A stretch of 64,000 nt of DNA from JAZKFT01 sp963845495 (GCA_963845495.1 CAWJTH010000216.1:4950-68949); one strand, 5' to 3'. Numbered from the stretch's first letter, positions 26,876-36,776 are shown. Notes: generated by a model from the letters alone, not told the origin. Program-made: numbers and translations.

Positions 26876-28427
26876 CACTGGCATTCCAAAGCGTAAATAA
26901 ATCAACTGCGTTGCCAGTGTGTTGATTTAAATATCCCAACACTGGGAATTGTGTTTTTTGTGCAAGCTCAGCAGGTGTTGTTATTGCTTTATCAAAGAAA
27001 AACATAACGAACAAAATAACTACGCAAAGCGCAAACGTAATAATGCCTGCAACCAGCACCAGCAATATCTTTTTAGTTGGCGCTCCTTTACTTGGCATAG
27101 CAATTTGCACCTGTGAAAGTTTTACGATATTATCCGGATCGGTTCCCAGTCCATTATATTTATTTAACACATCAAGATATTCGCGACTGGCAATATCAAT
27201 ATCACGTTCGTAAGATTGAATTACTGCTTCAAAAGGAACCAATCTATTAAATCGTTGGTTAAATGCATCCAATTCCCTGGTTAAACCATTTAAACTATTT
27301 TTGGTTATATCTCTCTGCACTTCCAAGCTTAATTTTTGCCCCATCAAATCCTTCTCTGCACTTAATGGATCATAAATATATTGGTCGTTTAAAGCATTAA
27401 TTTGGCCATTCATTATTTTTTGTAACGAATCCATGCCTTTTTTATAATCTTCATCATAATTGCTTTTTAAATATTGGTCGCTAAGTGCTTGTAATTTAGT
27501 TTTGGTCTCCAATATACCCCTGTTCAGTTTAGTTAAAGCACTTTCTAAATATTTCCTATCATTCGGATTAAACTTGCTGTCTATATTATTAATTGCACCT
27601 GTGTAAGATTCTATTTCTTTTTGCGCATCTTGTTTGCGGGAATCAATTAAAACAATGGTCGTATATAAAATTTTTGATTGTTCATATAAATTCAATATTT
27701 TATTTTGGATTTTATAATCCTTCAACAATGCAATTTTAGCATTCATTGCAACATATTTCTGTCGCAACATTTCTGCTAAATAATCCGATGTTTTTTTCTT
27801 ATTTTTTATGATGATGGAATCATAAGATTTAATAAATTCTTTACAAATAGTATTTACCACAAAAGGAGACAATTCCGCATTTTCAGAATTATATTCAACT
27901 TCAATATAATCACTGTTATTTTTTCGGTGAATATTTAAATTATTATTAATTGTTGCAGCATCATATTTCATTGATTCTAATATTTTTTGCTGCTGGTTGT
28001 CGCTATTATCCCAGAGATTTAATTCTTCTTCTTTGTCATATTTATTTTTAAAAAAAACAATCGACTTCATTTTCTCCTTTTCCTCCATCGCCTTTACCAG
28101 CTTCGAAGGTTTTCTAAACGGATCAGGCTGCGATAAATCATGTATAATCAATAAGTAAGAAACCTTATCGACCATCTTTTTTAACTTCATCATTTCTATC
28201 ACATTGGTAAATTGTTGGCTTATTTGCGATTCTTGAAAATTAATTCCACCAATGCTTAAAGTGTGCTGTGTTTCATCCACTAAACCTGTTGCCAATGTGG
28301 CTTGCGCAGAAAAGTTGGATGGCATATCCCTTACCAAATAATAAGTAACGGCCATGCTTACAAGCGGCACGCATATAAGTACCAACCAACGTTTGTATAA
28401 TTGTTTAAAAAACTTATTTAACTCCAT
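26817..28427 (-). CDS. Wzz/Wzc-type chain-length determinant (periplasmic and TM part)
   Basis: The protein has 536 residues. It contains an N-terminal span (LICVPLVSMAVTYYLV), a long periplasmic coiled-coil region (about 45-430), and a second span near 465-490 (ILLVLVAGIITFALCVVILFVMFF is two-thirds of it). The linker FPVLGYLNQ usually leads into a BY-kinase domain. The last 19 residues (DGRQSRICCTKS...) are out of register with the family. A one-base removal near 26860-26880 (for example the GG of gatggcag) would join it to the downstream ATPase half in a protein of about 710 residues. Its expected role is to control polymer length and export. Confidence 0.8.
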   Translation of the reverse strand: MELNKFFKQLYKRWLVLICVPLVSMAVTYYLVRDMPSNFSAQATLATGLVDETQHTLSIGGINFQESQISQQFTNVIEMMKLKKMVDKVSYLLIIHDLSQPDPFRKPSKLVKAMEEKEKMKSIVFFKNKYDKEEELNLWDNSDNQQQKILESMKYDAATINNNLNIHRKNNSDYIEVEYNSENAELSPFVVNTICKEFIKSYDSIIIKNKKKTSDYLAEMLRQKYVAMNAKIALLKDYKIQNKILNLYEQSKILYTTIVLIDSRKQDAQKEIESYTGAINNIDSKFNPNDRKYLESALTKLNRGILETKTKLQALSDQYLKSNYDEDYKKGMDSLQKIMNGQINALNDQYIYDPLSAEKDLMGQKLSLEVQRDITKNSLNGLTRELDAFNQRFNRLVPFEAVIQSYERDIDIASREYLDVLNKYNGLGTDPDNIVKLSQVQIAMPSKGAPTKKILLVLVAGIITFALCVVILFVMFFFDKAITTPAELAQKTQFPVLGYLNQHTGNAVDLFTLWNASDGRQSRICCTKSAAKIHSL

Positions 28428-29115
28428 ACTTTTTCTTTAAATCTAAAAAACCGGTTCCTATTAATTCTTCAATTGATGAAATAGCTGCAAGCACATTCGC
28501 TTCCGTTTCCAATTTAGATTGTATATTCCCATTGGTTGAAATAGCAACCTTGCTGTATTCATCAAAAGGCAGTTCGCTTTTTTCGTATTTAATCCTTACG
28601 CTTTCCAATAAAGCTTGCCCTTCAATTACCGTTTTTGAAATTAATCTTAATAGAACGGATTGTTGCAAATAATTATAATATCGCTTTTTAACTTCTGCTG
28701 TTATAGTAAAATTATATTCCGATGCCTCGCTATCAAATTCTTTAATTTCTTCTTTTGCTTGCTTAATAATAGCAGGCCGTTCCAATAAAGATCCGATATT
28801 TAAAAACAATCCAAATTGATATCCGTTTAACAAAATTGGATTGGTTGCACTGCTTGTATTTACACTTGGCGGCTGTATTACGTAAGAAAGTGTTAGTGGT
28901 TCAAACCAGCCTAATTTTTGCTTTTGTAAATTTGCTTTTGCTGCATTTACCCTTGCTTCAAATAATTTTATACGCGGATAATTTTTTTTTGCATACGCAA
29001 CAAGCGTATCTAAAAAAACATTATCCACATCTTGCATAAGCGTTTGTTGCTGCGCAAAACATAAGCCGTTTATCAATAAAAAAATAATAAATAAACATTT
29101 TTTCAACATATTCAA
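28414..29115 (-). CDS. Short outer-membrane efflux (TolC-like) protein
   Basis: The 233-residue protein has a signal peptide ending LCFAQQ (residue 22). One TolC/OEP-type helical unit follows (LVAYAKKNYPRIKLFEARVNAAKANLQKQK, then AEVKKRYYNYLQQSVLLRLI). It is about half the usual length of the OEP family, which has two such units, so it may be a single-repeat variant working as a multimer or a shortened gene. It lies upstream of, and overlaps by 14 bp, the chain-length gene. Export of the exopolysaccharide is the inferred role. Confidence 0.7.
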   Translation of the reverse strand: MNMLKKCLFIIFLLINGLCFAQQQTLMQDVDNVFLDTLVAYAKKNYPRIKLFEARVNAAKANLQKQKLGWFEPLTLSYVIQPPSVNTSSATNPILLNGYQFGLFLNIGSLLERPAIIKQAKEEIKEFDSEASEYNFTITAEVKKRYYNYLQQSVLLRLISKTVIEGQALLESVRIKYEKSELPFDEYSKVAISTNGNIQSKLETEANVLAAISSIEELIGTGFLDLKKKYGVK

Positions 29116-29142
29116 TTATTCAATTAATTTTTTAAATCCTGT

Positions 29143-30012
29143 TTAAATAGCCGTTTTTCTTTTGGCTTTATCCCACTTTACTGATTGTTTGCCTAAAAAA
29201 TACCGGAAGATACCAGCAATTACGGCCGTATTCATCATACAGAAATAAAATGGAATAAATAACGCTTTTATTTTTACCGACTTATTTTCAAAATACCAAC
29301 CCGCCAGTGCCAGACTATAAAATAAAATTTGCAATGCCAATATTGGTTGATAAATAGTTGGCAATGTGCCAGCTTTTATAACAATAAAAATATTATCTAA
29401 CAATAAAGCGATCATCAAAAAAGGAGTAATTGTCCAACGCAGTACCCGGTGGCTTACATATTGAAACCACAATATCGGCCTTGGAAAAGGCAACAGCATT
29501 TTGCGTAGCCAAATAATAGATTGAATGCCACCAGCCGCAATCCTAATTTTACGCTTGTATTCTTCCTTTACATTTTCAGATGAATATTCCATGGCGTAGG
29601 CTTTTGGCTCGTACACAATTTTATATCCCTTTTGGGCAATGCGCATCGATATCATAAAATCATCGATCAACGAACTTTTTGGTACTGGTATATATAAAGA
29701 TTTTCGCACACTAAAAAGCTCACCAGCAGCACCAACAACGCTGTAAAGCTCTGAATCCCAAGCTTTTAATTTTGATTCATATTTCCAATACATTGATTCG
29801 CTGCCTGCTGCATCGTCTTGTTCTCCGCTTAAAACCTTTTTTTCTCCTGCTACAGAACCAACTTTTTTATCTAAGTAATGCTTACAAATTTCTTTTATAG
29901 AAGCGGTATTTAGCATAGTGTTGGCATCTGAAAAAATAAGAATTTCGCCTTTGGTAAATGCGATGGTGCGTTCCATTGCGGCTAATTTTCCCCTTCGTTC
30001 AGGCTGATGCAA
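29143..30012 (-). CDS. Family 2 membrane glycosyltransferase C-terminal fragment, frameshifted
   Basis: Contains the catalytic core from HQPERRGKLAAMERTI onward: ILIFSDANTMLN (DxN metal site), then DDFMISMRIAQKGYK (acceptor/donor ED-type) and RKIRIAAGGIQSII (a QxxR-like box). Three C-terminal membrane spans follow. The 5' part of the gene is the 109-residue frame just upstream. Removing one base of a T6 tract (30032-30037 in plus orientation) joins them as ...EIIKNYPQIKLLHQPERRGK, giving a 394-residue protein. The cause of the shift is unknown. Confidence 0.8.
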   Translation of the reverse strand: MHQPERRGKLAAMERTIAFTKGEILIFSDANTMLNTASIKEICKHYLDKKVGSVAGEKKVLSGEQDDAAGSESMYWKYESKLKAWDSELYSVVGAAGELFSVRKSLYIPVPKSSLIDDFMISMRIAQKGYKIVYEPKAYAMEYSSENVKEEYKRKIRIAAGGIQSIIWLRKMLLPFPRPILWFQYVSHRVLRWTITPFLMIALLLDNIFIVIKAGTLPTIYQPILALQILFYSLALAGWYFENKSVKIKALFIPFYFCMMNTAVIAGIFRYFLGKQSVKWDKAKRKTAI

Positions 30013-30328
30013 TAATTTTATTTGCGGATAATTTTTTAATTATTTCCGGAGATCTGTCTGATGAACCATCCGTTACAAAAACATATTCAATTAAATGGCT
30101 GGGATAATCCAAGCTTAATGAATTGGTTACTTTTTCGTCCAAAATATATTCTTCATTAAACACAGCCACTACAAAACTTACGGTCGGCCACTTATCAGCA
30201 GATGGATATAATTGTTCTTTTCTACCAACAATTAATCGTTTTATTACAATTAAAATAAACAACACAATGCCATAACCAATAAAGGTGTAAAAAATAATTA
30301 TAAACGCTATCCAAAAAAATAAAATCAT
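29999..30328 (-). CDS. Family 2 membrane glycosyltransferase N-terminal fragment, frameshifted
   Basis: It begins with a membrane span (MILFFWIAFIIIFYTFIGYG). The first part of the GT-A fold is next (VSFVVAVFNEEYILDEKV, then YVFVTDGSSDRSPEII), and the frame ends a few residues after the shift with the nonsense NKIIASA. It pairs with the adjacent C-terminal fragment. Confidence 0.8.
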   Translation of the reverse strand: MILFFWIAFIIIFYTFIGYGIVLFILIVIKRLIVGRKEQLYPSADKWPTVSFVVAVFNEEYILDEKVTNSLSLDYPSHLIEYVFVTDGSSDRSPEIIKKLSANKIIASA

Positions 30329-30411
30329 TTAAATAAAAAATTAAAATGAAATATGGAAATACAATAATTTAAATATGTATTCTTAAAAATTATATAATTA
30401 TTAAAATGCTG

Positions 30412-31614
30412 CTAAACATTTTCTTTTTGAAATAATGCCGGTATAGTTTTGCAAATAATTTTTACATCGAATAATAGGCTATAATGATTGGCATATAAAT
30501 TATCAAGGCCAATTCTTTCTTCTTCCGACATTGGGCCGCCTTTACCTCGTTTTGTTACCTGCCATAAACCTGTTAATCCGGCTGGGGCTAAAAACCGCTG
30601 TGTAAACATGTCGTTGGTTAGTTTTTCTGCTTCGTACAATGGCAATGGCCTATTGCCAACAATGCTCATATCGCCTTTAAAAACATTAAACAATTGCGGT
30701 ATTTCATCAAGGCTTGAATTACGTAAAAACTTGCCAAGCTTTGTAATGCGTGGATCGTTGCTGATCTTAAAAAAAGTATCTTTTGCATCTTTTTTACTTT
30801 GTAAAAATAATTTCTCACAAACCTGCATGCCGGTATCATCGTATAAAAGATTTTCGCAAGCAATATTAACCGCTTTGCATTCCTTGCAAAATAAAAATTC
30901 ATTTTTAGCTACAACAGGCTCAATCGGCGCACCAGTTGGATTAGCATATTGATTTAGATGGCTTAACGATTTCAATTTTTTATCGGCATCGGGCACCATG
31001 GTCCGAAACTTATAAAAATCGAATAATTGAAAACCTGAACCAACCCGTTTGGAGATATAAAAAATAGGGCCTTTTGATTCCAGCCTTATCAGCAAAGCAA
31101 TAATTGCATAAATGGGCGAAGTAAGCAGCAACACCAATCCAGATACCGTTATATCGAAAAGACGTTTACCAAATGGTGTTTTGTATCTGAAATTTATATT
31201 ATTTGGATTTTGAACTATTCCATTGGTAACCAACCGTACAGGAGGATTATCTATTATTTTATTTAATTCATTTATAAAATTAGGATTGCTTACATCGGCA
31301 ATTTCAAAAATGCTGGTAATGCCTTCTCGCACTACAATTTTTTTATCGTTAAATGTAAAATGATCTGACAATAAAACAACAGGGCGACCAAGGTGTACAA
31401 AATAGAGCATCGTTTTTTGCATGGCCGCTAAAACGGTTTGTTCGTGTATATCAGCACAAAATATTATTATATCAAAAGGAAAAGGGTTATTGCTATGATA
31501 TTCAATAAAAGAAATTGCCGAATCAAAATCTTTTACAATAAAATTAGCTTGCAAAACATTTTCCAACAGCTTAAAGCGTAAAGGCATTAGATTAATAAAA
31601 GCAATTTGTTTCAT
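30412..31614 (-). CDS. Initiating sugar-phosphate transferase with receiver-like N-domain and Cys4 insert
   Basis: The 400-residue enzyme should start lipid-linked glycan synthesis by moving sugar-1-phosphate to undecaprenyl phosphate. The bacterial sugar-transferase domain has FGKRLFDITVSGLVLLLTSP, FYKFRTMVPDADKKL, FLRNSSLDEIPQLFNVFKGDM and PGLTGLWQ-type (APAGLTGLWQV) motifs. Residues 1-125 resemble a receiver fold (IAFINLM... PFDIIIFCADI ... PVVLLSDHFTF) without the usual acidic cluster. An insert at 235-280 has C243, C246, C253 and C266 (CxxCx6Cx12C), a likely metal site. It is the first gene of the long minus-strand operon. Confidence 0.88.
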   Translation of the reverse strand: MKQIAFINLMPLRFKLLENVLQANFIVKDFDSAISFIEYHSNNPFPFDIIIFCADIHEQTVLAAMQKTMLYFVHLGRPVVLLSDHFTFNDKKIVVREGITSIFEIADVSNPNFINELNKIIDNPPVRLVTNGIVQNPNNINFRYKTPFGKRLFDITVSGLVLLLTSPIYAIIALLIRLESKGPIFYISKRVGSGFQLFDFYKFRTMVPDADKKLKSLSHLNQYANPTGAPIEPVVAKNEFLFCKECKAVNIACENLLYDDTGMQVCEKLFLQSKKDAKDTFFKISNDPRITKLGKFLRNSSLDEIPQLFNVFKGDMSIVGNRPLPLYEAEKLTNDMFTQRFLAPAGLTGLWQVTKRGKGGPMSEEERIGLDNLYANHYSLLFDVKIICKTIPALFQKENV

Positions 31615-31950
31615 TTAAGATGTCTTTATACGGCGATAAAAAAATTAATTAAATTGTAATACAAATACAATTCGGCTTAGTTTTTGTAATATTAAAAGCG
31701 GTTTAATATTATAATAAATTGTCCCTATTCATGGTGCAACATATTTCTACCGAAATAAAATTTATTATTATTACAATAGAATTATTTATTTAGAAGTAAT
31801 TATTTTAAATTAAAATAATTCTAATCACAAATTGAATTTTTATTAAAACAAACCTTCCTTTAAAAAAATTAATTCCAATAAAATATAGTTATTGCAGTAA
31901 TAATTTATTACTGTTTAAAGAAATATTTTAATTAATTAGAACTTAGCTGA
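31615..31950. other. AT-rich spacer, promoter region of the exopolysaccharide operon
   Basis: No gene. It contains a palindrome cagtaataat/ttattactg (31895-31913) and very AT-rich sequence. It presumably holds the promoter for the leftward exopolysaccharide operon; no -7/-33 boxes could be assigned with confidence. Confidence 0.45.
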
Positions 31951-32328
31951 TTAATTAATAAATCTTTCCATCCTAATTCTTAACTCTAACGGGTTAAAAG
32001 GTTTTGTGAGATAATCGTTGGCACCATATTTAAATGCCTCGATTCTTTTGCTGCTAGTGTCTTCGCCAGAAAGGACTATGATTGGTGTTTTTTTAAAAAA
32101 ACTGTATTTGCGTACTTCTTTTAAGAACTCAAAACCACTCATTTGTGGCATATTTAGGTCTAAAACAATCAGTTCTGGTATGTTTCCATCCAATAACCAT
32201 TTAATGCCATCTAATCCGTTTTTTAAAATTGTAATATCATAGTCTTTATCAAATTGTATTTGTATGATGATGCCAATTGCCGCTTCATCATCCAATAAAA
32301 GCATGCTTTTTTTCTGATTTTCAGCCAT
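31951..32328 (-). CDS. Single-domain response regulator (receiver)
   Basis: This 125-residue receiver begins MAENQKKSMLLLDDEAA. It has Asp57 (IVLDLNMP), a Ser/Thr site (IIVLSGED) and the lysine of YLTKPFNP. An upstream ATG at 32358 would add 10 residues with no family support. It has no output domain. It probably relays phosphate from one of the hybrid kinases nearby, and its position directly upstream of the exopolysaccharide operon makes control of that locus a reasonable guess. Confidence 0.88.
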   Translation of the reverse strand: MAENQKKSMLLLDDEAAIGIIIQIQFDKDYDITILKNGLDGIKWLLDGNIPELIVLDLNMPQMSGFEFLKEVRKYSFFKKTPIIVLSGEDTSSKRIEAFKYGANDYLTKPFNPLELRIRMERFIN

Positions 32329-32444
32329 TTTATTTTTTAGTTTTGGATAGAAATGCATTTAATAAACCAATTAAAAAAAATGTCTTTAAAAGGTTCACGA
32401 TGTAAAATAACTAAAAATAATTCAGATATGGTTGTATTTACCGA

Positions 32445-33221
32445 TTAATTTAAAAAATTGATGGAAATCAATTGAATAATATGGGGAAGTTGGTGAGAAA
32501 TAAAACTAATTTGTTTATTTATATCGAATTTATTTGGTTGTAATTGTTTTGCTTCTTTTTCAGCCATTAAAATAGAATCAGTAATTTTTGGCATAAAAAA
32601 AAGACTTACCAATCCTTTTAATTTATGCAAATAACTTGATGCATCAATCCACTCTTCAGCCTCTATTGCATTTATTGATTGGCTTAATAAAACAGGTGCA
32701 TTCTCTATCAAATTATTTACAATAATCTCCATATTTTTTTTATCACCATTTGTAATTTCTTTTAAATAGGTAAGATCATAATTTGGTAAATCTTCTGCCG
32801 CTATGTTATTAGTTACGGTATTGTGAGCGATTGTAGTTTTAATTAAGGCAAGTATTTTTTCATAAATAACTTGTGGTGCAAAGGGCTTTGAAATAAAATC
32901 GTTCATGCCCGCAATTTTACTTTTTTCAATTTCTGAAAGGTCTGTTTCGGCTGTAACCGCTATTATTGGAACGTTGCTATATTGTTGGCCACAGTGCCTT
33001 ATTACCATGGCAGTTTCAAAGCCGTCTAATTCTGGCATTTGCAAATCCATCAATATAATATCAATTTTTGTCGCTTCTAATTTTTCCAACACTTGCCGTC
33101 CATTTTCTGCTGTAACTATGGTAGCGCCGGCATTAGTTAGCACTTGCGTTATTATCATTAAGTTTAAAGGAGAATCATCAGCAGCTAATACTGATATATT
33201 TTGCAGTGGTTTTGGCATCAT
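32445..33221 (-). CDS. Receiver plus HPt phosphotransfer protein
   Basis: From the ATG of MMPKPLQNISVLAADDS the protein has 258 residues. A longer frame to 33284 would prefix a hydrophobic stretch that does not fit a cytoplasmic relay protein. The receiver has Asp59 (IILMDLQMP) and the HPt has H199 in SSYLHKLKGLVSLF. Together they form a relay between a hybrid kinase and a receiver. It lies between the lone receiver and the 1077-residue hybrid kinase, which suggests one phosphorelay set. Confidence 0.85.
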   Translation of the reverse strand: MMPKPLQNISVLAADDSPLNLMIITQVLTNAGATIVTAENGRQVLEKLEATKIDIILMDLQMPELDGFETAMVIRHCGQQYSNVPIIAVTAETDLSEIEKSKIAGMNDFISKPFAPQVIYEKILALIKTTIAHNTVTNNIAAEDLPNYDLTYLKEITNGDKKNMEIIVNNLIENAPVLLSQSINAIEAEEWIDASSYLHKLKGLVSLFFMPKITDSILMAEKEAKQLQPNKFDINKQISFISHQLPHIIQLISINFLN

Positions 33222-33387
33222 TGGAAATATATTGGCATTGAAAAATAAAAGCAGCAATAGAAAAATATCTATTGATTTTATCAAATAATTTTATTGTAAT
33301 TACCTTTATAAAAAGAAAATTACAATAAAATATGTTTTACAAAAATGCCTTAAATTATTAAACAATTAGAAATTAATAAATATTTTA

Positions 33388-36300
33388 TTATGCTTCTTTT
33401 TCCAACGCTGGCAATAATTCATCCATCAATTTTTCAAAATCAGCCACCAACTTTCCTAATTCGCCTGTCATATCTTCCGTCAAACACAATTCTTCTATCC
33501 GCAATATTTGTTCATAAAATGGGATACCCATTTGATTGATGGATGGTTTTATGCGGTGCGCAAGCGATTTTATGGTTTTAAAATCGTTTTGCTTCATCGC
33601 ATCAATTATTTTTATAATCGTGCTGCTGGCATCGTTAATAAATATTTTTACCAATAACTTTAAAAAATCTGAGTTGCCGGGGCTAATAGCTTGTAGTTGT
33701 TCTAAATTATATAATGGTTGCTTTGCAATAACAACTGGTGCTATTATGTTTTCATCAATAAAAACCTTCGTTGTAACTGGAATTTCTTTTTTATCAAGCC
33801 ATTTACAAAGCAATCCCAATAATACATTTTCTTCAAAAGGCTTTGCCAAAAAATCGTTCATTCCGGCAGCTAGGCATTTGTCTCGTTCGCCTTTTAATGC
33901 GTTGGCGGTAAGTGCTATAATCGGTAAATCTTTGTGCGTTTCCCTAATTATGGCAGTGGCTTGTAGCCCATCCATTACAGGCATTTGCATGTCCATCAAT
34001 ACCAAGTCGAAGTTTAATGAATTTACAGAATCTACTGCTTCCACGCCATTTGTAGCCAATGCCACCTTCATGCCGTTTTGTTCCAGCACGGTTTGCGCCA
34101 CCAATTGGTTCATTTCATTATCTTCTACTAATAAAATATGCTTGTTTTGCAATAGCGAAGTATCTACTGGCATTCCTTCATTTATTAAAAGATCCCTTTC
34201 ATTTCCTTCCTCAAAATTAAAATTGAGCGTAAAAGTAGTACCCACATTTTTTATGCTTTCTACGCTTATTTTTCCACCCATCAATTCCACCAAATGCTTA
34301 CTAATGCTCATTCCCAAGCCGGTACCGCTATAGCTCCTCGCTATGCTTTCATCTTCTTGGGTAAACTTATCAAACAAAATTTTTAAATAGTCTTCCTTCA
34401 TGCCACGCCCGGTATCTTTTACCTGAACCGCAATATCCCATTTGCCATTAACCATGCCGTTATTTTTACAAAAAACCGATACTGTACCACTGCTGGTAAA
34501 TTTTACAGCATTCGTTAAAAGGTTTATAAATACTTGTTTTAACCGAAAAGGATCGCCCAAAAGAATATTGTTACAACATTCGCCGTTTTCTACAATCAGT
34601 TGTAAGCCCTTTTCTTTTGCGCCATACGCTACCATATCAATAGAGGTGGTTATTACTTCTTGTAAGCGAAAACCGATCTGCTCTAGCGAAAGTTTACCAG
34701 CCGATATTTTTGAAAAATCAAGGATATCGTTTACAATCACCATCAAACTAGAAGTGGAATTACTAATAGTTTTTAAGTAAAATTGTTGCTGGGTTGATAA
34801 GTCGGTTTTTTCCATCATCCGCGTCATGCCCAACATGGCGTTCATGGGTGTTCGTATTTCATGGCTCATGTTGGCCAAAAAAATATCTTTAGCGCTAGCC
34901 AATTGTTCGGCGGCATCTTTTGCCTGCCGCAATTCATATTCCAATTGCTTTTGTCCTGTTATATCCAAACAAGCGCCAATGGTGGCAATGGTTTCCATTT
35001 GGTCGTTTTGCCTTGGTGCACCGCTTACATACCACCATTTTCTTTCGCCGCTTTTTGTTTGTATTTCTACTTCGTAGGCATCGCTGATGCCTTTTTTCCG
35101 CAATCCTTTTTTTTGTTTGGCCACATCCGCATTTACATAAATAAGTTCCGATAACCGTCCGTCCAACTCATTTTTTGTATAACCGCACATGGCATAAAAA
35201 GTATGGTTGGCATACAAAATTTGTTGGGCCGCATTAAATTCAACCAACCCTACCTGCATATTTTCAATTAGGTTACGGTATCTCTTTTCAGCTTCTATCA
35301 AATTTTTTTCAGCTTTTTTGCGCTGGGTGATATCTGTATATTTCCATAAATGCCCTTTGCACTCACCTTCAATTATAAGCGGTGCGTAATCCCTTGATAA
35401 AAATTTACCGTTGGCTAGTTCAATTTCTTCGTTAGCTGCTGGTTTACATTCTTTTAGCAGCGCATGCCGCCGCGACATATAAATAGTAAAATCTTTAAAA
35501 CGATGGGTATTGCGTAATAAAGATTGCTCAATATTTTGGCCAACAATTTGTTTTGGGGCTAACGGGATATCAAAAATATTACAGAATGATTGGTTGCAGA
35601 GAACCACGATATTATGTTCATCTTCTAACACAATGCCATCTTGCATATTGGTAACCAAAGTAGCCAATTTAACGGCGGTTGAAGTTAGCTCAAACTCGGT
35701 TTGTTTTATTTGGTTGATGTTGGTATGTACGCCAATAAAATGCGAAGGTTTACCCGAAACATCCCTTGAAAGTACAAAACCACGATCCATTATCCAAACA
35801 TATTCCCCTAATTTGTTAAGCGTTCGATATTGGATGGAATGTGAATCTGTTGCATTATTGGTATAATTCCTTTCCATTTCTTCCACCTTGTGCAAATCAT
35901 CAGGGTGGATGCTTTTGACCCAAAAATTTGGATCTTGGCCATATTCTTTTTCTGTAAAACCAAGCATCTCTTTAAAAGTAGAAGAATAAAAGGTTTTATT
36001 GTTGACAACATCGTATTCCCAAAGCCCATCGCCAGAACCTTCTAGCGCAAAGCGCCATTTTTTCTCGTTTTCCTTTAAGCTTAATTCGGCTTCTTTTTGC
36101 TTTGTGATGTTTAGTAAAATGCCATTGTAAAGTAGGTCGCCATTGACGGAATAAGACGGCGTAGCAGAGCTGATCCACCAATAAATGGTGCCGTCGCCCA
36201 TTAAAAAACGTATTTCTTGTTTCCAAACTTTTACGTTTTGGTAGGTGTTTTCCAAACTTTCAGTCCAACGCTTTTTATCTTCTGGATGAATAAACGGCAA

Positions 36301-36621
36301 TATTTGGCTGGTGTCTGACACTTTTAAACCTAGCATTTGATGCAAAACGGGGCTTACAAAATTAAACACGAACAAGCCATCGGCATTTTTTTGTAGTTGA
36401 AAAACAATGCCTGGCAAATTATTTACCACATCCCTAAAAAGCCGTTCATCTGTTTCTTTTTTTAACCCTGAATTTTTTTGGGTTTCAGTTTTTTGTATTT
36501 GCTGTAAAGCATTTTGTAATGCAAGCTCTTTTTGTTCCAGTTTATCTTCTGCGGCTTTTCGGGCAGCTTTTTCAATTTCTAATAAGCGCTGCAATTCTTC
36601 CAAAGCATTTATATTGGTCAT
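33388..36621 (-). CDS. Multi-PAS hybrid histidine kinase with receiver and HPt
   Basis: The protein has 1077 residues. A coiled coil covers residues 1-55. It is followed by several PAS/PAC units at about 60-180 (FRDVVNNLPGIVFQL), 185-310, 320-440 and 445-565 (with typical YNGILLNITKQKEAE-like PAC ends). HisKA has H587 (SHEIRTPMN). The HATPase domain has KDTGRGM and GTGLGMSI. The receiver has D877 (LVLMDMQMP) and the C-terminal HPt has H1022 (SLAHRIKPSINQMG). No membrane span is present, so it senses a cytoplasmic cue. It can in principle carry out a complete internal relay. Confidence 0.93.
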   Translation of the reverse strand: MTNINALEELQRLLEIEKAARKAAEDKLEQKELALQNALQQIQKTETQKNSGLKKETDERLFRDVVNNLPGIVFQLQKNADGLFVFNFVSPVLHQMLGLKVSDTSQILPFIHPEDKKRWTESLENTYQNVKVWKQEIRFLMGDGTIYWWISSATPSYSVNGDLLYNGILLNITKQKEAELSLKENEKKWRFALEGSGDGLWEYDVVNNKTFYSSTFKEMLGFTEKEYGQDPNFWVKSIHPDDLHKVEEMERNYTNNATDSHSIQYRTLNKLGEYVWIMDRGFVLSRDVSGKPSHFIGVHTNINQIKQTEFELTSTAVKLATLVTNMQDGIVLEDEHNIVVLCNQSFCNIFDIPLAPKQIVGQNIEQSLLRNTHRFKDFTIYMSRRHALLKECKPAANEEIELANGKFLSRDYAPLIIEGECKGHLWKYTDITQRKKAEKNLIEAEKRYRNLIENMQVGLVEFNAAQQILYANHTFYAMCGYTKNELDGRLSELIYVNADVAKQKKGLRKKGISDAYEVEIQTKSGERKWWYVSGAPRQNDQMETIATIGACLDITGQKQLEYELRQAKDAAEQLASAKDIFLANMSHEIRTPMNAMLGMTRMMEKTDLSTQQQFYLKTISNSTSSLMVIVNDILDFSKISAGKLSLEQIGFRLQEVITTSIDMVAYGAKEKGLQLIVENGECCNNILLGDPFRLKQVFINLLTNAVKFTSSGTVSVFCKNNGMVNGKWDIAVQVKDTGRGMKEDYLKILFDKFTQEDESIARSYSGTGLGMSISKHLVELMGGKISVESIKNVGTTFTLNFNFEEGNERDLLINEGMPVDTSLLQNKHILLVEDNEMNQLVAQTVLEQNGMKVALATNGVEAVDSVNSLNFDLVLMDMQMPVMDGLQATAIIRETHKDLPIIALTANALKGERDKCLAAGMNDFLAKPFEENVLLGLLCKWLDKKEIPVTTKVFIDENIIAPVVIAKQPLYNLEQLQAISPGNSDFLKLLVKIFINDASSTIIKIIDAMKQNDFKTIKSLAHRIKPSINQMGIPFYEQILRIEELCLTEDMTGELGKLVADFEKLMDELLPALEKEA

Positions 36622-36776
36622 AGAATATTTAAAGATTGAGTGCGATAGGCCAATACCTTTTGCAGGAATTGTTAATATCCGTAAAGTTAATATTTGGCTA
36701 TAACTTTTTGTCTTTAATTTTTGAAGCTGTTTAAACGTTTAGGCTATAAACACGGCGCAGCAATGCTAGTGCTGAT

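Noticed and set aside
33536..34333. 265-residue antisense frame in the multi-PAS kinase gene
   Set aside because: Shadow of the receiver/HPt coding sequence of the real gene.
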